A stretch of DNA of 64,000 nt from contig NZ_JAHKNG010000003.1 of NCBI RefSeq assembly GCF_018860165.1, positions 62,001 through 126,000 on the forward strand, read 5' to 3'. Made by a program: the position numbers and the translations under genes. The first letter of the stretch is position 1; the number at the start of each line of letters is the position of its first letter. Shown piece after piece: positions 1 through 8,504 of the stretch. The notes beneath the pieces were generated by a model. That model was not told where the DNA came from. It worked only from the letters and a program-made list of their open reading frames with translations, and ran no database searches. Origin of the DNA: Paracoccus marinaquae. GTDB taxonomy: Bacteria > Pseudomonadota > Alphaproteobacteria > Rhodobacterales > Rhodobacteraceae.

Positions 1-579
1 CGCGGCGACGATGTGGCCGATGACGCGGCTTACGATCTGGGCAAGGGCGCGGGCTTCTATGTGAACGCGACGCAGGACCCGTGGAAGCCGCATTTCCGCA
101 TGTGGGACTATGTGGTCGATGAACTGCCCGCGCTGCTGACCGGGAATTTCGCCGTCGACGGCGATGCGATGGGGATTGCCGGCCATTCCATGGGCGGCCA
201 TGGTGCGCTGACCATCGCCATGACGCATCCGGACCGCTATCGCTCGGTCTCGGCCTTCGCGCCGATCGCCAATCCCACCGCCTCGGACTGGGGCCGCAAG
301 CAGCTGACCGCCTATCTGGGCGCGGACGAGGCCGTCTGGCGCGCCCATGATTCGACCGTTCTGATGACCGAGAAGGGCTATCCGGGCGAGGTGCTGATCG
401 ATCAGGGCGCGGCCGACCAGTTCCTCGATCTGCTTCGCCCCGAGGCGCTGGCACACGCGATGATGGCCCGCCGCCAGCCCGGCCAGTTCCGCATGCAGCC
501 GGGATACGATCACAGCTACTTTTTCGTCCAGACCTTCATCGGCGATCATGTGATGTGGCACGCCGAACGGCTGCTCTGA
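1..579 (+). CDS. fghA: S-formylglutathione hydrolase, C-terminal part (cut by window start)
   Basis: Hydrolyses S-formylglutathione to formate and glutathione, the last step of glutathione-dependent formaldehyde oxidation in the cytoplasm. The reading frame is open from base 1, so the N-terminus lies outside the window; 192 of an expected roughly 280 residues are present. The alpha/beta-hydrolase nucleophile elbow GHSMGGHGAL is visible, with the Ser codon at 187-189. The family's acid motif DQGAADQFL and the C-terminal YDHSYFF carrying the catalytic His are also present. The match to the esterase D family is strong along the whole visible length. It sits directly upstream of xoxF, as in Paracoccus denitrificans, and would process formaldehyde made by methanol oxidation. 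Nothing suggests truncation other than the window edge. Confidence 0.95.
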   Translation, partial: RGDDVADDAAYDLGKGAGFYVNATQDPWKPHFRMWDYVVDELPALLTGNFAVDGDAMGIAGHSMGGHGALTIAMTHPDRYRSVSAFAPIANPTASDWGRKQLTAYLGADEAVWRAHDSTVLMTEKGYPGEVLIDQGAADQFLDLLRPEALAHAMMARRQPGQFRMQPGYDHSYFFVQTFIGDHVMWHAERLL

Positions 580-602
580 GCCGTTTGCCGAAACTTCCCG
601 GT

Positions 603-648
603 CGCCTTGCCGTTTGACCATAAGACTTTAGGGGCAAACGGCAAGGCG
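603..648. promoter_or_regulatory. 14-bp perfect inverted repeat between fghA and xoxF
   Basis: CGCCTTGCCGTTTG (603-616) is repeated exactly in reverse complement at 635-648, with an 18-bp spacer. A further direct copy of GCCGTTTG starts at 580, just after the fghA stop. No T-tract follows, so it is a weak candidate for an intrinsic terminator. It could be a factor-independent RNA stem ending fghA transcripts or an operator for the xoxF promoter. A possible -35 (TTGACG, 654-659) lies just downstream, but no convincing -10 was found. Confidence 0.5.
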
Positions 649-751
649 GCCGATTGACGCCGGGGGGTGCGCATCCAAGACTGCCGTCATGGACAAGCTG
701 CGGCAGGGAGGAAACCCGCAGCGCATGAGCCAAGAGCGGAGGAACACATCT

Positions 752-2554
752 ATGAAATATCTGCTGAACGGCGCGATTGCCGCGCTGCTGCTGGGGGGTG
801 CCGCGGCCCACGCCAATGAAAGCGTGCTGGCCGAGGTCGCCAAGCCCGAGCAGTGGGCGATCCAGACCGGCGACTATGCAAATACCCGCTATTCCGAACT
901 GGACCAGATCAACAAGGGTAATGTCGGCGATCTGCGCGTCGCCTGGTCCTTCTCGACCGGTGTGCTGCGCGGCCATGAAGGCAGCCCGCTGGTGATCGGC
1001 GATGTGATGTATGTCCATACGCCGTTCCCGAACAAGGTCTTCGCGCTGGACCTGAAGGATAACGGCCGGATCCTGTGGCGCTATGAGCCGCAGCAGAACC
1101 CCGAAGTCATCGCGGTGATGTGCTGCGACACCGTGAACCGTGGCTTGGCCTATGCCGACAACACCATCCTGCTGCATCAGGCCGACACCACGCTGGTCGC
1201 GCTGGACGCGACGACCGGGGCCGAGAAATGGAAGGTCAAGACCGGCGATCCCGCGATCGGCGAGACCAATACCACCACCGTTCTGCCGGTGAAGGACAAG
1301 GTCATCGTCGGCGTCTCGGGCGGCGAATACGGGGTGCGCGGCCGGGTGACGGCCTATAACCTCGCCGACGGATCTGAGGCGTGGAAGGCCTATTCCACCG
1401 GTCCCGACGCCGAAATGCTGGTCGATCCGGAAAACACCACCCATCTGGGCAAGCCGATCGGACCCGACAGCAGCCTGAACAGCTGGGAAGGCGATCAGTG
1501 GAAGATCGGCGGCGGCACCACCTGGGGCTGGTTCTCGTACGACCCCGATCTGAACCTGATGTATTACGGCACCGGCAACCCCTCGACCTGGAACCCGTCG
1601 CAGCGGCCGGGCGACAACAAGTGGTCGATGACCATCATGGCCCGCGATGTCGATACCGGCATGGCGAAATGGTTCTACCAGATGACGCCGCATGACGAAT
1701 GGGACTTCGACGGCGTCAACGAGATGATCCTGACGGATCAGGATGTCGACGGCACGCCGCGCAAGCTGCTGACCCATTTCGACCGGAACGGGCTGGCCTA
1801 TACGCTGGACCGTGAAAGCGGCGAACTGCTGGTGGCCGAGAAGTTCGACCCGGCGGTGAACTGGACCACCGGCGTCGACATGGACCCGGCATCCGACACC
1901 TATGGCCGTCCGGCCGTGGTGGCCGAGTATTCGACCGAACAGAACGGCGAGGACGTGAACTCGACCGGCATCTGCCCGGCGGCGCTTGGCTCGAAGGACC
2001 AGCAGCCCGCGTCCTATTCGCCCAAGACCCAGACCTTCTATGTGCCGACCAACCATGTCTGCATGGATTACGAGCCGTTCCGCGTGGCCTATACCGCCGG
2101 GCAGCCCTATGTCGGCGCGACCCTGTCGATGTTCCCGGCACCGGGCAGCCATGGCGGCATGGGCAACTTCATCGCCTGGGACAACGTGACCGGCACGATC
2201 AAGTGGTCGATCCCGGAACAGTTCTCGGTCTGGTCGGGGGCCCTGGCCACCGCGGGCGACGTGGTCTTCTACGGCACGCTTGAAGGCTATCTGAAGGCGG
2301 TTGATGCCGAGACCGGGGCCGAGCTGTTCAAGTTCAAGACGTCTTCGGGGATCATCGGTAACGTGATGACCTACATGCATGACGGCAAGCAGTATATCGG
2401 CATCCTGTCGGGTGTCGGCGGCTGGGCCGGCATCGGTCTGGCAGCCGGTCTGACCAACCCGAATGACGGTCTTGGCGCGGTCGGCGGCTATGCCGCGCTC
2501 AGCGACTATACCGAACTGGGCGGCCAGCTGACGGTGTTCGAACTGCCCGGCTGA
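752..2554 (+). CDS. xoxF: Lanthanide-dependent PQQ methanol dehydrogenase XoxF
   Basis: Periplasmic quinoprotein that oxidises methanol (often formaldehyde too), passing electrons to a cytochrome c. The 600-residue product starts with a signal peptide ([16 protein letters not shown], cleavage near AAAHA-NE). The ATG at 752 is preceded by GGAGG; an upstream in-frame ATG at 689 would put 21 non-signal residues in front and is rejected. The vicinal disulfide pair is C124-C125. The motif [11 protein letters not shown] places D318 and D320 as a DxD pair. In XoxF enzymes the second Asp is the extra lanthanide ligand, whereas calcium MxaF enzymes have Ala there. E192 in GGEYGVRG fits the conserved metal-binding Glu. 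Repeated beta-propeller W-motifs run through the protein. The downstream cytochrome and XoxJ genes make this the standard xoxFGJ set; no mxaF is in the window. Confidence 0.97.
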   Translation: MKYLLNGAIAALLLGGAAAHANESVLAEVAKPEQWAIQTGDYANTRYSELDQINKGNVGDLRVAWSFSTGVLRGHEGSPLVIGDVMYVHTPFPNKVFALDLKDNGRILWRYEPQQNPEVIAVMCCDTVNRGLAYADNTILLHQADTTLVALDATTGAEKWKVKTGDPAIGETNTTTVLPVKDKVIVGVSGGEYGVRGRVTAYNLADGSEAWKAYSTGPDAEMLVDPENTTHLGKPIGPDSSLNSWEGDQWKIGGGTTWGWFSYDPDLNLMYYGTGNPSTWNPSQRPGDNKWSMTIMARDVDTGMAKWFYQMTPHDEWDFDGVNEMILTDQDVDGTPRKLLTHFDRNGLAYTLDRESGELLVAEKFDPAVNWTTGVDMDPASDTYGRPAVVAEYSTEQNGEDVNSTGICPAALGSKDQQPASYSPKTQTFYVPTNHVCMDYEPFRVAYTAGQPYVGATLSMFPAPGSHGGMGNFIAWDNVTGTIKWSIPEQFSVWSGALATAGDVVFYGTLEGYLKAVDAETGAELFKFKTSSGIIGNVMTYMHDGKQYIGILSGVGGWAGIGLAAGLTNPNDGLGAVGGYAALSDYTELGGQLTVFELPG

Positions 2555-2613
2555 CAAGGCCCAAAGCCGGCTCATACTTTCGTTTCGCAAGCGCGAACTT
2601 GACCTGTGAAAGG

Positions 2614-2640
2614 ACCGCCCCGGCACTATGCTGGGGCGGT
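2614..2640 (+). terminator. Stem-loop between xoxF and the cytochrome gene
   Basis: ACCGCCCC (2614-2621) pairs perfectly with GGGGCGGT (2633-2640), and GCA/TGC can extend pairing inside the loop. Only a short T-containing stretch follows. It ends 45 bp before the cytochrome start, so it may act as a partial terminator or as a 3' stabiliser that lets xoxF be made in excess over its cytochrome partner. Confidence 0.5.
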
Positions 2641-2685
2641 TCTGTCTGAGGAGAGCAGGCAGCCTGATTTGGGAGGAAGACACAT

Positions 2686-3345
2686 ATGAGATTCACCACC
2701 AGCCTTGCCACGCTGTTCCTTGGCACGATGCTGGCCGGTGCTGCCCCGGCTCAAGAGGCACCGCCACCAAGCACCGCGGACAAGGGAACCGCCGCCGGCG
2801 CGGCATCGGAAACCATGGGCCAGCAACTGGGCGAACTGGACGCGCAGGTGCATGGCGACAGCCCAGCCGGGGTCGCGGCCGGCACCACCGTCCTGCCGAA
2901 CGGCATGGATATCACGCCGGTCGAGATGGTCGAGGGGCGCTGGACCAATGCCGATGGCCTCCCGGTTCCGAAGATCGCCGAGGACGGCACCACCGATTAC
3001 GCCACCTTCTCGGGTTTCCGCCGCTATCACGCCGAATGCCATGTCTGCCACGGCCCGGATGGCGAGGGTTCGACCTATGCGCCGGCGCTGAAGAATACGG
3101 TCCTGAACATGGACTATTACGATTTTCTGGAGATCGCGGCCTCGGGCAAGCAAGAGGTGAACGCCGCCTCGAACCAGGTCATGCCCGCCTTCGGCACCAA
3201 CAAGAATGCCTGGTGCTATATCAATGACATCTATGTCTATCTGCTGGCCCGCGGCACCGACGGGATTCCGCGCGGACGGCCGGCGAAGAAAGAGGCGAAA
3301 TCGGATGAGTTCACCGAACAGGAAAACAGCTGCATGTCGATGTGA
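2686..3345 (+). CDS. cycB: Periplasmic cytochrome c (c553i / XoxG type)
   Basis: Single-haem c-type cytochrome that is the likely electron acceptor of XoxF. It has 219 residues, with a signal peptide ending near APAQ-EA and then a low-complexity Pro/Ala/Thr linker. The haem site is C118-H-V-C-H122 within ECHVCHGPDGEG. M166 in VMPAFG is the probable distal axial ligand. The C-terminus is Lys/Glu-rich and ends CMSM. GGAGG lies 10 bp upstream of the ATG. In P. denitrificans the gene for cytochrome c553i occupies this same place after xoxF, and the size and layout agree with that protein. The stop codon is separated by one base from the xoxJ start, so the two are translationally coupled. Confidence 0.88.
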   Translation: MRFTTSLATLFLGTMLAGAAPAQEAPPPSTADKGTAAGAASETMGQQLGELDAQVHGDSPAGVAAGTTVLPNGMDITPVEMVEGRWTNADGLPVPKIAEDGTTDYATFSGFRRYHAECHVCHGPDGEGSTYAPALKNTVLNMDYYDFLEIAASGKQEVNAASNQVMPAFGTNKNAWCYINDIYVYLLARGTDGIPRGRPAKKEAKSDEFTEQENSCMSM

Positions 3346-3346
3346 C

Positions 3347-4159
3347 ATGCGGCCTCTGTTCCTTTCCGCCCTGATCGCGGCCGCCGCGGCGTTTCCGGCG
3401 GTGGCGCAGGTGGCCGACCTGCGCTCTCACACCCAGTTCCGCGTCTGTGCCGATCCGGCCAATGCGCCGATGTCGATGCAGGACGGAACCGGATTCGAGA
3501 ACCGGCTGGCCGAACAGTTCGGCCAGTGGCTGAACCTGCCCGTGACCTATAGCTGGTTTCCGTCGGGCATGGGCTTCATCACCAGGACCCTGCGGGCCGG
3601 AACCTGCGACGTGGTGATGGGCTATGCCCAGGGCGACGAGCTGGTGCAGAACACCAACCATTACTACACCTCGGTTTTCGGCATCGTGACGCGCAGCGAC
3701 AGCCCGCTTGCGACGGTCGATCATCTGGGCGATCCGGCGCTGAAGGGGCATCCGATCGGCGTCGTCGCCGGCAGCCCGCCCGCGACGATCATGGCCCGGG
3801 CCGGTCTGGCCGCCGACATGCGCGGCGCGGACCTGTTCGTGGACCGGCGCGTCAAGGATCCGGTCGGCCTGCTGATCGATGGCGTTCGCGACGGCTCGCT
3901 GGATGCCGCCGTGATCTGGGGGCCGCTGGCCGGGCCGCGGGTGAAGGACGATCCGGATCTGCAATTCGTGCCGTTGCTGAAGGAAGGCGCGGGCCCGAAG
4001 ATGTTCTATCGCATCACCATGGGCGTGCGCCCCGGCGAGCAGGAATGGAAACGCGAACTCAACAGCCTGATCCGCCGCCATCAGGATGAGATCAGCACCA
4101 CGCTGCGCGAGGCCGGGGTTCCGCTGGTCGATGACTATGGCAAGGAGTTGCTGCCATGA
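3347..4159 (+). CDS. xoxJ: XoxJ, periplasmic solute-binding-like protein of the methanol dehydrogenase system
   Basis: 270-residue member of the type 3 extracellular solute-binding fold, in the subgroup tied to quinoprotein dehydrogenases (XoxJ/MxaJ). It is thought to help mature or activate XoxF rather than import a solute. A clear signal peptide (MRPLFLSALIAAAAAFPAVA-Q) supports the ATG at 3347, one base after the cytochrome stop. A longer frame starting at 3206 runs through the cytochrome gene and lacks a signal. Characteristic segments are LRVCADPANAPMS-like FRVCADPANAPMSM near the mature N-terminus and GTCDVVMGYAQGDELV. The stop overlaps the next start (ATGA at 4156), showing tight coupling to the CXXCW protein. 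Confidence 0.9.
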   Translation: MRPLFLSALIAAAAAFPAVAQVADLRSHTQFRVCADPANAPMSMQDGTGFENRLAEQFGQWLNLPVTYSWFPSGMGFITRTLRAGTCDVVMGYAQGDELVQNTNHYYTSVFGIVTRSDSPLATVDHLGDPALKGHPIGVVAGSPPATIMARAGLAADMRGADLFVDRRVKDPVGLLIDGVRDGSLDAAVIWGPLAGPRVKDDPDLQFVPLLKEGAGPKMFYRITMGVRPGEQEWKRELNSLIRRHQDEISTTLREAGVPLVDDYGKELLP

Positions 4160-4689
4160 TCCGCCGGGCCGCGCTGCTGCTGCTGATGGCCGTCACCCCG
4201 GCGCTGGCCGAGGTGCCCGAGCCACAGGGCTATCGGGGCGAGCCTTACAGCGCGCCGGTGCCCGCCACGCTGGCCGGGGCCGAGGTGATCGATGCCGAAA
4301 GGGCCGGTGCCCTGCATGATGCGGGCGTGGCCTTCGTCGATGCCTATCCGCGCCGGCGCCGGCCCGAGGGCCTGCCCGAAGGCACGGTCTGGAACGAACC
4401 GCGCCATGACACCATCCCCGGTGCGCTCTGGCTGTGGGATACCGGCTATCAGCAGCTGTCAGATGCCGAACAGGCGCGGCTGACCGACGGGCTGGCGCAG
4501 GCGACAGCGGGCGACGGGTCGGCGCCGGTGGTCATTTTCTGCCGCGCCGATTGCTGGATGAGCTGGAATGCCGCGAAACGCGCCCTGGGCATGGGATACA
4601 GCCAGGTGAAGTGGTTTCCGGGCGGCACCGATGACTGGGTGCAGGTTCTGGGGCGGGAACTGGTCAGGGCCGAACCCGTCGCCCCGTGA
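4156..4689 (+). CDS. Rhodanese-like CXXCW-motif protein associated with PQQ-dependent catabolism
   Basis: 177-residue exported protein with a rhodanese-like fold, in the group found beside PQQ dehydrogenase genes and named for a Cys-xx-Cys-Trp motif. Here the motif region reads FCRADCWMSWNAAKRALGMGY, and the DCWMSWNAAKRA core is the family hallmark. A signal peptide (MIRRAALLLLMAVTPALA) places it in the periplasm. Its exact role is unknown; sulfur or redox chemistry during maturation of the quinoprotein system is only a guess. The start overlaps the xoxJ stop by 4 bp. Its last 26 bp overlap tail-to-tail with the beta-propeller gene on the other strand. Confidence 0.85.
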   Translation: MIRRAALLLLMAVTPALAEVPEPQGYRGEPYSAPVPATLAGAEVIDAERAGALHDAGVAFVDAYPRRRRPEGLPEGTVWNEPRHDTIPGALWLWDTGYQQLSDAEQARLTDGLAQATAGDGSAPVVIFCRADCWMSWNAAKRALGMGYSQVKWFPGGTDDWVQVLGRELVRAEPVAP

Positions 4690-5596
4690 ACTGCCCGAAG
4701 GCGCGGGGACCGGCCGGCACCTTGATCTCGGCCCGGATCGTCAGGTCGGTGGCGTCGATCACCTGCACCGCGTCGGAATCCCAGTTGGCGAGGATGACGC
4801 CGCTGCCGTCGGGCAGGGCGGCGATCCCCTCGGGATAGTCGCCGGTCTCGATCTCGGTCCTGACCTGCAGCGTTTCGGGATCGAAAACCGTCACCGTGCT
4901 GGCATATTGATTCGTCACGAAGCCCAGCCCGCCCGCAAAGGCGATGCCATAGGGGCGGCTGCCGGTCGGCACGGTACCGATCAGCCGGCCGCGCAGCGGG
5001 TCGATGACCGACAGGCTGTCGCCCATGACATCGGCGGTCCACAGCCTGCCGCCATGGAAGATCACCGCGAAGGGATGTTCGCCGGCGGTGCCGAGGCGGT
5101 GAAGAAGCCGGCCGGTCGTAGCCTCGAAAATGCTGACCGCATCGTCGTCGCGATCGGCGGTGGCGACCAGCGCGCCATCCTCGCTGACCGCGACGCCGGC
5201 CGGAGCCTTGCCGGTGGCCGAAGCCCACAGCGGCTGCAGTTCCGAATCCAGCCGCATCAGGCGCGCACCGAACCAGTCGCCGACAAAGACCCCGCCGCCC
5301 GGCGCCACGGCGATGCCGAACGCGCCCTCGCCCAGATCCTTCTGCCTGACGATCCGGCCGTCTTCGTCCAGCACGCTCAGCCGGCCGGTATCGGCGGCGA
5401 TGACGTAAGCGAGTCCTGCCTGCGCATCATAGGCGACCGGCGCCGGCGCGCCCGGGATCGTGGTCCGGGCAAGGACACGGTTCTGCCCAAGATCGATGAT
5501 CGAGACGGCATTGCCGTTCTGCGAGGTGACAAACGCAATATCCCCGGCGAGGGCCGGGGATATCCATGCGGTGAAGGCCAGGGCCCGCAGCAGCAT
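4664..5596 (-). CDS. YVTN-type beta-propeller protein of the PQQ-associated cluster (first copy)
   Basis: 310-residue secreted seven-bladed propeller of the YVTN/NHL-like class. Repeats follow the pattern 'D...L.V....G.RP.G.A......V.......V.V.D', for example GSRPYGIAFAGGLGFVTNQY and DYPEGIAALPDGSGVILANW. I chose the ATG at 5596, which gives a normal signal peptide (MLLRALAFTAWISPALA-G) and starts just after the stop of the upstream gene. A TTG at 5632 would overlap that gene and bury the signal. It belongs to the propeller family found with PQQ dehydrogenases and their ABC systems, and a second member is at 7521. Function unknown; a periplasmic scaffold or redox-partner role is inference. It is probably co-transcribed with the SRPBCC gene upstream. 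Confidence 0.8.
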   Translation of the reverse strand: MLLRALAFTAWISPALAGDIAFVTSQNGNAVSIIDLGQNRVLARTTIPGAPAPVAYDAQAGLAYVIAADTGRLSVLDEDGRIVRQKDLGEGAFGIAVAPGGGVFVGDWFGARLMRLDSELQPLWASATGKAPAGVAVSEDGALVATADRDDDAVSIFEATTGRLLHRLGTAGEHPFAVIFHGGRLWTADVMGDSLSVIDPLRGRLIGTVPTGSRPYGIAFAGGLGFVTNQYASTVTVFDPETLQVRTEIETGDYPEGIAALPDGSGVILANWDSDAVQVIDATDLTIRAEIKVPAGPRAFGQFTGRRVRP

Positions 5597-5603
5597 CCCG
5601 AGG

Positions 5604-6161
5604 TTATTCGAGCCTGCCAAAGCGTTCCGCAAGCGCGTCGAGACCAGCCTGATAGATCGCCGTCACCGCCGCGGTCGCGGCGTCGTCATTCAGGTTCTCG
5701 GGCGGGTCGTTGTTCGGAAAGCCCCGGTAATAGCCGCCCTTCCAGACCACCTCGGCCTTGCCGTCCAGGTCGTTGACCTGCAGCGTCGCGGAATAGTTCG
5801 TGACCGGCAGAACCTCGACCGCGACATCGGTGATCATGTATTTGTACATGCGCTTGTCGGGGTCGATCTTCATCAGCTGCTCGGTAATGGTCGGATCGCC
5901 GCTGTCGGATTTCAGATGCAGCACGCGGGTCGATTCGTCCGGCAGATCGGCCGGCGCGCCTTCGGGCGTCATCGCGGTCGATGCGACGGCCGGGTGCCAG
6001 CCCATGTCGTCGAACCTGCCGATGGCCTCCCACACCTCGGCGGGCGTGGCATCCAGCGTCACCGACATCTCGGTCTTCAGCCGCGACGGCCCATGCGCCC
6101 CGGCGGCCGTCGCCATGGCCAGGATCGCGCCAAGGGCCAGACCAAAGCTTCGTCTGATCAT
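5604..6161 (-). CDS. Exported SRPBCC (START-like) family protein
   Basis: 185-residue protein with a signal peptide (MIRRSFGLALGAILAMATAAG-A) and a SRPBCC/polyketide-cyclase-like domain. The domain is recognised from MSVTLDATPAEVWEAIGRFDDMGWHP at its start, a VVWKGGYYRGFPNND segment near the end, and a C-terminal helix. Such domains bind hydrophobic ligands in a deep cavity. The ATG at 6161 has GGAGA upstream; the longer open frame back to 6341 has no signal sequence and would cover the divergent promoter. It is the first gene of a two-gene minus-strand unit with the propeller gene, divergent from the PQQ-ABC genes, so it probably belongs to the same system. The ligand is unknown. Confidence 0.8.
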   Translation of the reverse strand: MIRRSFGLALGAILAMATAAGAHGPSRLKTEMSVTLDATPAEVWEAIGRFDDMGWHPAVASTAMTPEGAPADLPDESTRVLHLKSDSGDPTITEQLMKIDPDKRMYKYMITDVAVEVLPVTNYSATLQVNDLDGKAEVVWKGGYYRGFPNNDPPENLNDDAATAAVTAIYQAGLDALAERFGRLE

Positions 6162-6243
6162 CGTCTCCCATTCCTCCCGAAATCTGGTCCGGAACATGCG
6201 CGCATGACGGCCCCGCGTCCATCGGACAAAAGGCGTATGGCAA

Positions 6244-6268
6244 ATCTTCCCGGCCCCGTCGGGAAGAT
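6244..6268. promoter_or_regulatory. 9-bp inverted repeat in the divergent promoter of the PQQ-associated genes
   Basis: ATCTTCCCG (6244-6252) and CGGGAAGAT (6260-6268) are exact reverse complements separated by 7 bp. They lie in the 163-bp region between the SRPBCC gene (minus) and the binding-protein gene (plus). The size and placement fit a dimeric regulator site serving both directions, but a transcript hairpin is possible. A half-site CTTCCCGG also occurs upstream of xoxF at 594-601. Confidence 0.45.
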
Positions 6269-6324
6269 AAACCGGCTTGCCGCGCCGGGCGCCAACTTCC
6301 AACATGCCGCCGGGGAGACAAAAA

Positions 6325-7512
6325 ATGTTCAAGGGAATCATAGGACTTTTGGCTGGTATCTGTCTGGCGGCACCGCCCGCCCTGGCACAGCAGGCCGAGC
6401 CTCAGCTGATCCGCGCGGCGGTTCTGCGGGTCGATGATCCGGGCCTGCCGCCGATCTCGCGGCTGGATATCCCGCCCGAGGATGACGGCTTTGCCGGCGC
6501 GCGTCTGGCGATCGAGGACAACGACACCACCGGGCGCTTCATGGGGCAGGATTTCGAGGCCGAGGAAGTCACGGCAACGCCCGAAACCGCGGCGGCCGAG
6601 ATGGACCGCATCCTCGGCGAGGGGGTCGCCTTCGTGGTCGTGCTGGCCGATGACGCCACCACGCTGGCGCTGGCCGATCAGGCCGGCGAGCGGGCGATGA
6701 TCTTCAACGCCGCGGCGCGCGGCGACAACCTGCGTGGCGCCGATTGCCGCGCGAATACCGTTCATGTCGCGCCCAGCCAGGCGATGATGGCCGATGCGCT
6801 GGCGCAGTTCCTGATGTGGAAGAACTGGCCGCGCTGGTTCCTGATCGAGGGCAGCCATCCGCAGGACAAGGCGCTGGCAGATGCCTTCCGCCGCTCGGCC
6901 ACGAAATTCGGCGCCAAGATCGTCGAGGAACGCCTCTATGAGGATACCGGCGGCGCCCGGCGCACCGACAGCGGCCATGTGCAGGTGCAAAAGCAGATGC
7001 CGGTCTTCACGCAGCGCGCGGCCGAGCATGATGTCATCGTCGCCGCGGACGAGGCGGATATCTTCGCCGCCTATCTGCCCTATCAGACCTGGGATGCGCG
7101 ACCGGTGACCGGCTCGGCCGGGCTGGTGCCGCGCAGCTGGCATCCGGCGATGGAGGCCTGGGGCGGCACCCAGTTCCAGAACCGCTTCGAGAAGCTGGCG
7201 AACCGGCGCATGCGCGAGGCCGATTACCAGACCTGGCTGGCCCTGCGCATGATCGGCGAGGCGGCCACCCGTACCCAGTCGGCCGATCCGGCGGTGCTGA
7301 AGGAATTCATGCTGTCCGATCAGTTCGACGTGGCCGGCTTCAAGGGCCAGAAGCTGACCCTGCGCGACTGGGACCACCAGCTGCGTCAACCGATCCTGCT
7401 GACCACCGGCAACCTGACCGCTTCGGTCAGCCCGCAGGACCAGTATCTGCACCAGACCAGCCAGCTTGACACGCTGGGGATCGACCGTCCCGAAACCGAA
7501 TGTCAGTTCTGA
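6325..7512 (+). CDS. Periplasmic substrate-binding protein of the PQQ-dependent alcohol dehydrogenase ABC system
   Basis: 395-residue type 1 periplasmic binding protein related to branched-chain amino acid receptors, in the subgroup linked to PQQ-dependent alcohol oxidation. Signal peptide MFKGIIGLLAGICLAAPPALA-Q. The ATG at 6325 follows GGGGAGACAAAAA; an upstream frame from 6277 has no signal. Distinct segments include PQLIRAAVLRVD, ARLAIEDNDTTGRFMGQDF and WHPAMEAWGGTQFQNRFE. Its ligand is not known. It opens a plus-strand run of six co-directional genes (propeller, acidic protein, ATPase, permease, exported protein). An oddity is that receptors of this fold usually serve LivHM-type permeases, whereas the permease here is an ABC-2 type. 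Confidence 0.85.
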   Translation: MFKGIIGLLAGICLAAPPALAQQAEPQLIRAAVLRVDDPGLPPISRLDIPPEDDGFAGARLAIEDNDTTGRFMGQDFEAEEVTATPETAAAEMDRILGEGVAFVVVLADDATTLALADQAGERAMIFNAAARGDNLRGADCRANTVHVAPSQAMMADALAQFLMWKNWPRWFLIEGSHPQDKALADAFRRSATKFGAKIVEERLYEDTGGARRTDSGHVQVQKQMPVFTQRAAEHDVIVAADEADIFAAYLPYQTWDARPVTGSAGLVPRSWHPAMEAWGGTQFQNRFEKLANRRMREADYQTWLALRMIGEAATRTQSADPAVLKEFMLSDQFDVAGFKGQKLTLRDWDHQLRQPILLTTGNLTASVSPQDQYLHQTSQLDTLGIDRPETECQF

Positions 7513-7520
7513 GAGGCGAG

Positions 7521-8480
7521 ATGAAACATATCCTCACTTTGGCCCTGTGCCTTGCGACCACGCCCGCCCTGGCCAACCGCGTCTTCGTCAGCAACGAGAA
7601 GGGCAATGACGTCACCGTTCTGGACGGCGAGACGCTGGAGGTGATCGGCACCTATCCGGTCGGCAACCGCCCGCGCGGCATCACCATCAGCCCCGACGGC
7701 AAGGAACTGTATGTCTGTGCCTCGGACGACAATCTGGTGCGGGTCTTCGATCCCGAAACCATGGAAGAACTGCACACCCTGCCCTCGGGGCCGGACCCGG
7801 AACTCTTCGTGCTGCACCCGTCGGGCAACCCGCTCTATATCGCCAACGAGGACGACAATCTCGTCACCGTGGTCGATACCCGGACCCATCAGGTGCTGGC
7901 CGAGATCCCGGTCGGCGTCGAACCCGAAGGCATGGGCATCAGCCCCGATGGCAAGGTGGTCATCAACACCTCGGAAACCACCAACATGGCGCATTTCATC
8001 GACAGCGAAAGCTTCGAGATCTTCGCCAATGTGCTGGTCGATTCGCGCCCGCGCTTTGCCCAGTACAGCGCCGATGGCAGCAAGCTCTATGTGACCAGCG
8101 AGATCGGCGGCACGGTTAGCGTGATCGACCCCGCGACGCAGCAGATCGTCAAGAAGATCAGCTTCGACATTCCGGGCGTGCTGCCTGAGGCGATCCAGCC
8201 CGTAGGCGCGCGCATCACCTCGGACGGGGCGAAGCTGTTCGTGGCGCTTGGCCCGGCCAACCGGGTCGCGGTGATCGACGGCGCCACCGACGAGGTGAAG
8301 GACTACCTTCTGGTCGGCCAGCGGGTCTGGCAGATGGCCTTCACGCCGGACGAGAAATACCTGTTCACGACCAATGGCAATTCCAACGACGTTTCGGTGA
8401 TCGACGTCGCGGCCGAGAAGGTCGTCAAATCCGTTCCCGTGGGCCAGCAGCCCTGGGGCGTGGTTGTCGCACCGAACTGA
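7521..8480 (+). CDS. YVTN-type beta-propeller protein of the PQQ-associated ABC cluster (second copy)
   Basis: 319-residue secreted propeller, with signal peptide MKHILTLALCLATTPALA-N and then seven repeats of the YVTN type. Examples are NRVFVSNEKGNDVTVLDGET, VGNRPRGITISPDGKELYVC and VGQQPWGVVVAPN. GAGGCGAG immediately upstream supports the ATG at 7521; a start at 7500 would overlap the previous stop and displace the signal. It matches the repeat family named for PQQ-dependent catabolism ABC clusters and is similar in layout to the copy at 4664-5596. Its role is unknown. Its position between receptor and ATPase genes suggests a periplasmic accessory function. Confidence 0.85.
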   Translation: MKHILTLALCLATTPALANRVFVSNEKGNDVTVLDGETLEVIGTYPVGNRPRGITISPDGKELYVCASDDNLVRVFDPETMEELHTLPSGPDPELFVLHPSGNPLYIANEDDNLVTVVDTRTHQVLAEIPVGVEPEGMGISPDGKVVINTSETTNMAHFIDSESFEIFANVLVDSRPRFAQYSADGSKLYVTSEIGGTVSVIDPATQQIVKKISFDIPGVLPEAIQPVGARITSDGAKLFVALGPANRVAVIDGATDEVKDYLLVGQRVWQMAFTPDEKYLFTTNGNSNDVSVIDVAAEKVVKSVPVGQQPWGVVVAPN

Positions 8481-8504
8481 CCTGATCTGACAAGGAGAAA
8501 AGAC

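Noticed and set aside
654..682. Sigma70-type promoter for xoxF (TTGACG with AAGACT)
   Set aside because: The -10 match is poor, so I mention only the -35 as a possibility within the inverted-repeat entry.
536..2683. 715-residue open frame antisense to fghA/xoxF
   Set aside because: It lies opposite a clearly conserved gene, has the low-complexity His/Arg/Gly composition typical of antisense frames in GC-rich DNA, and no recognisable motifs.
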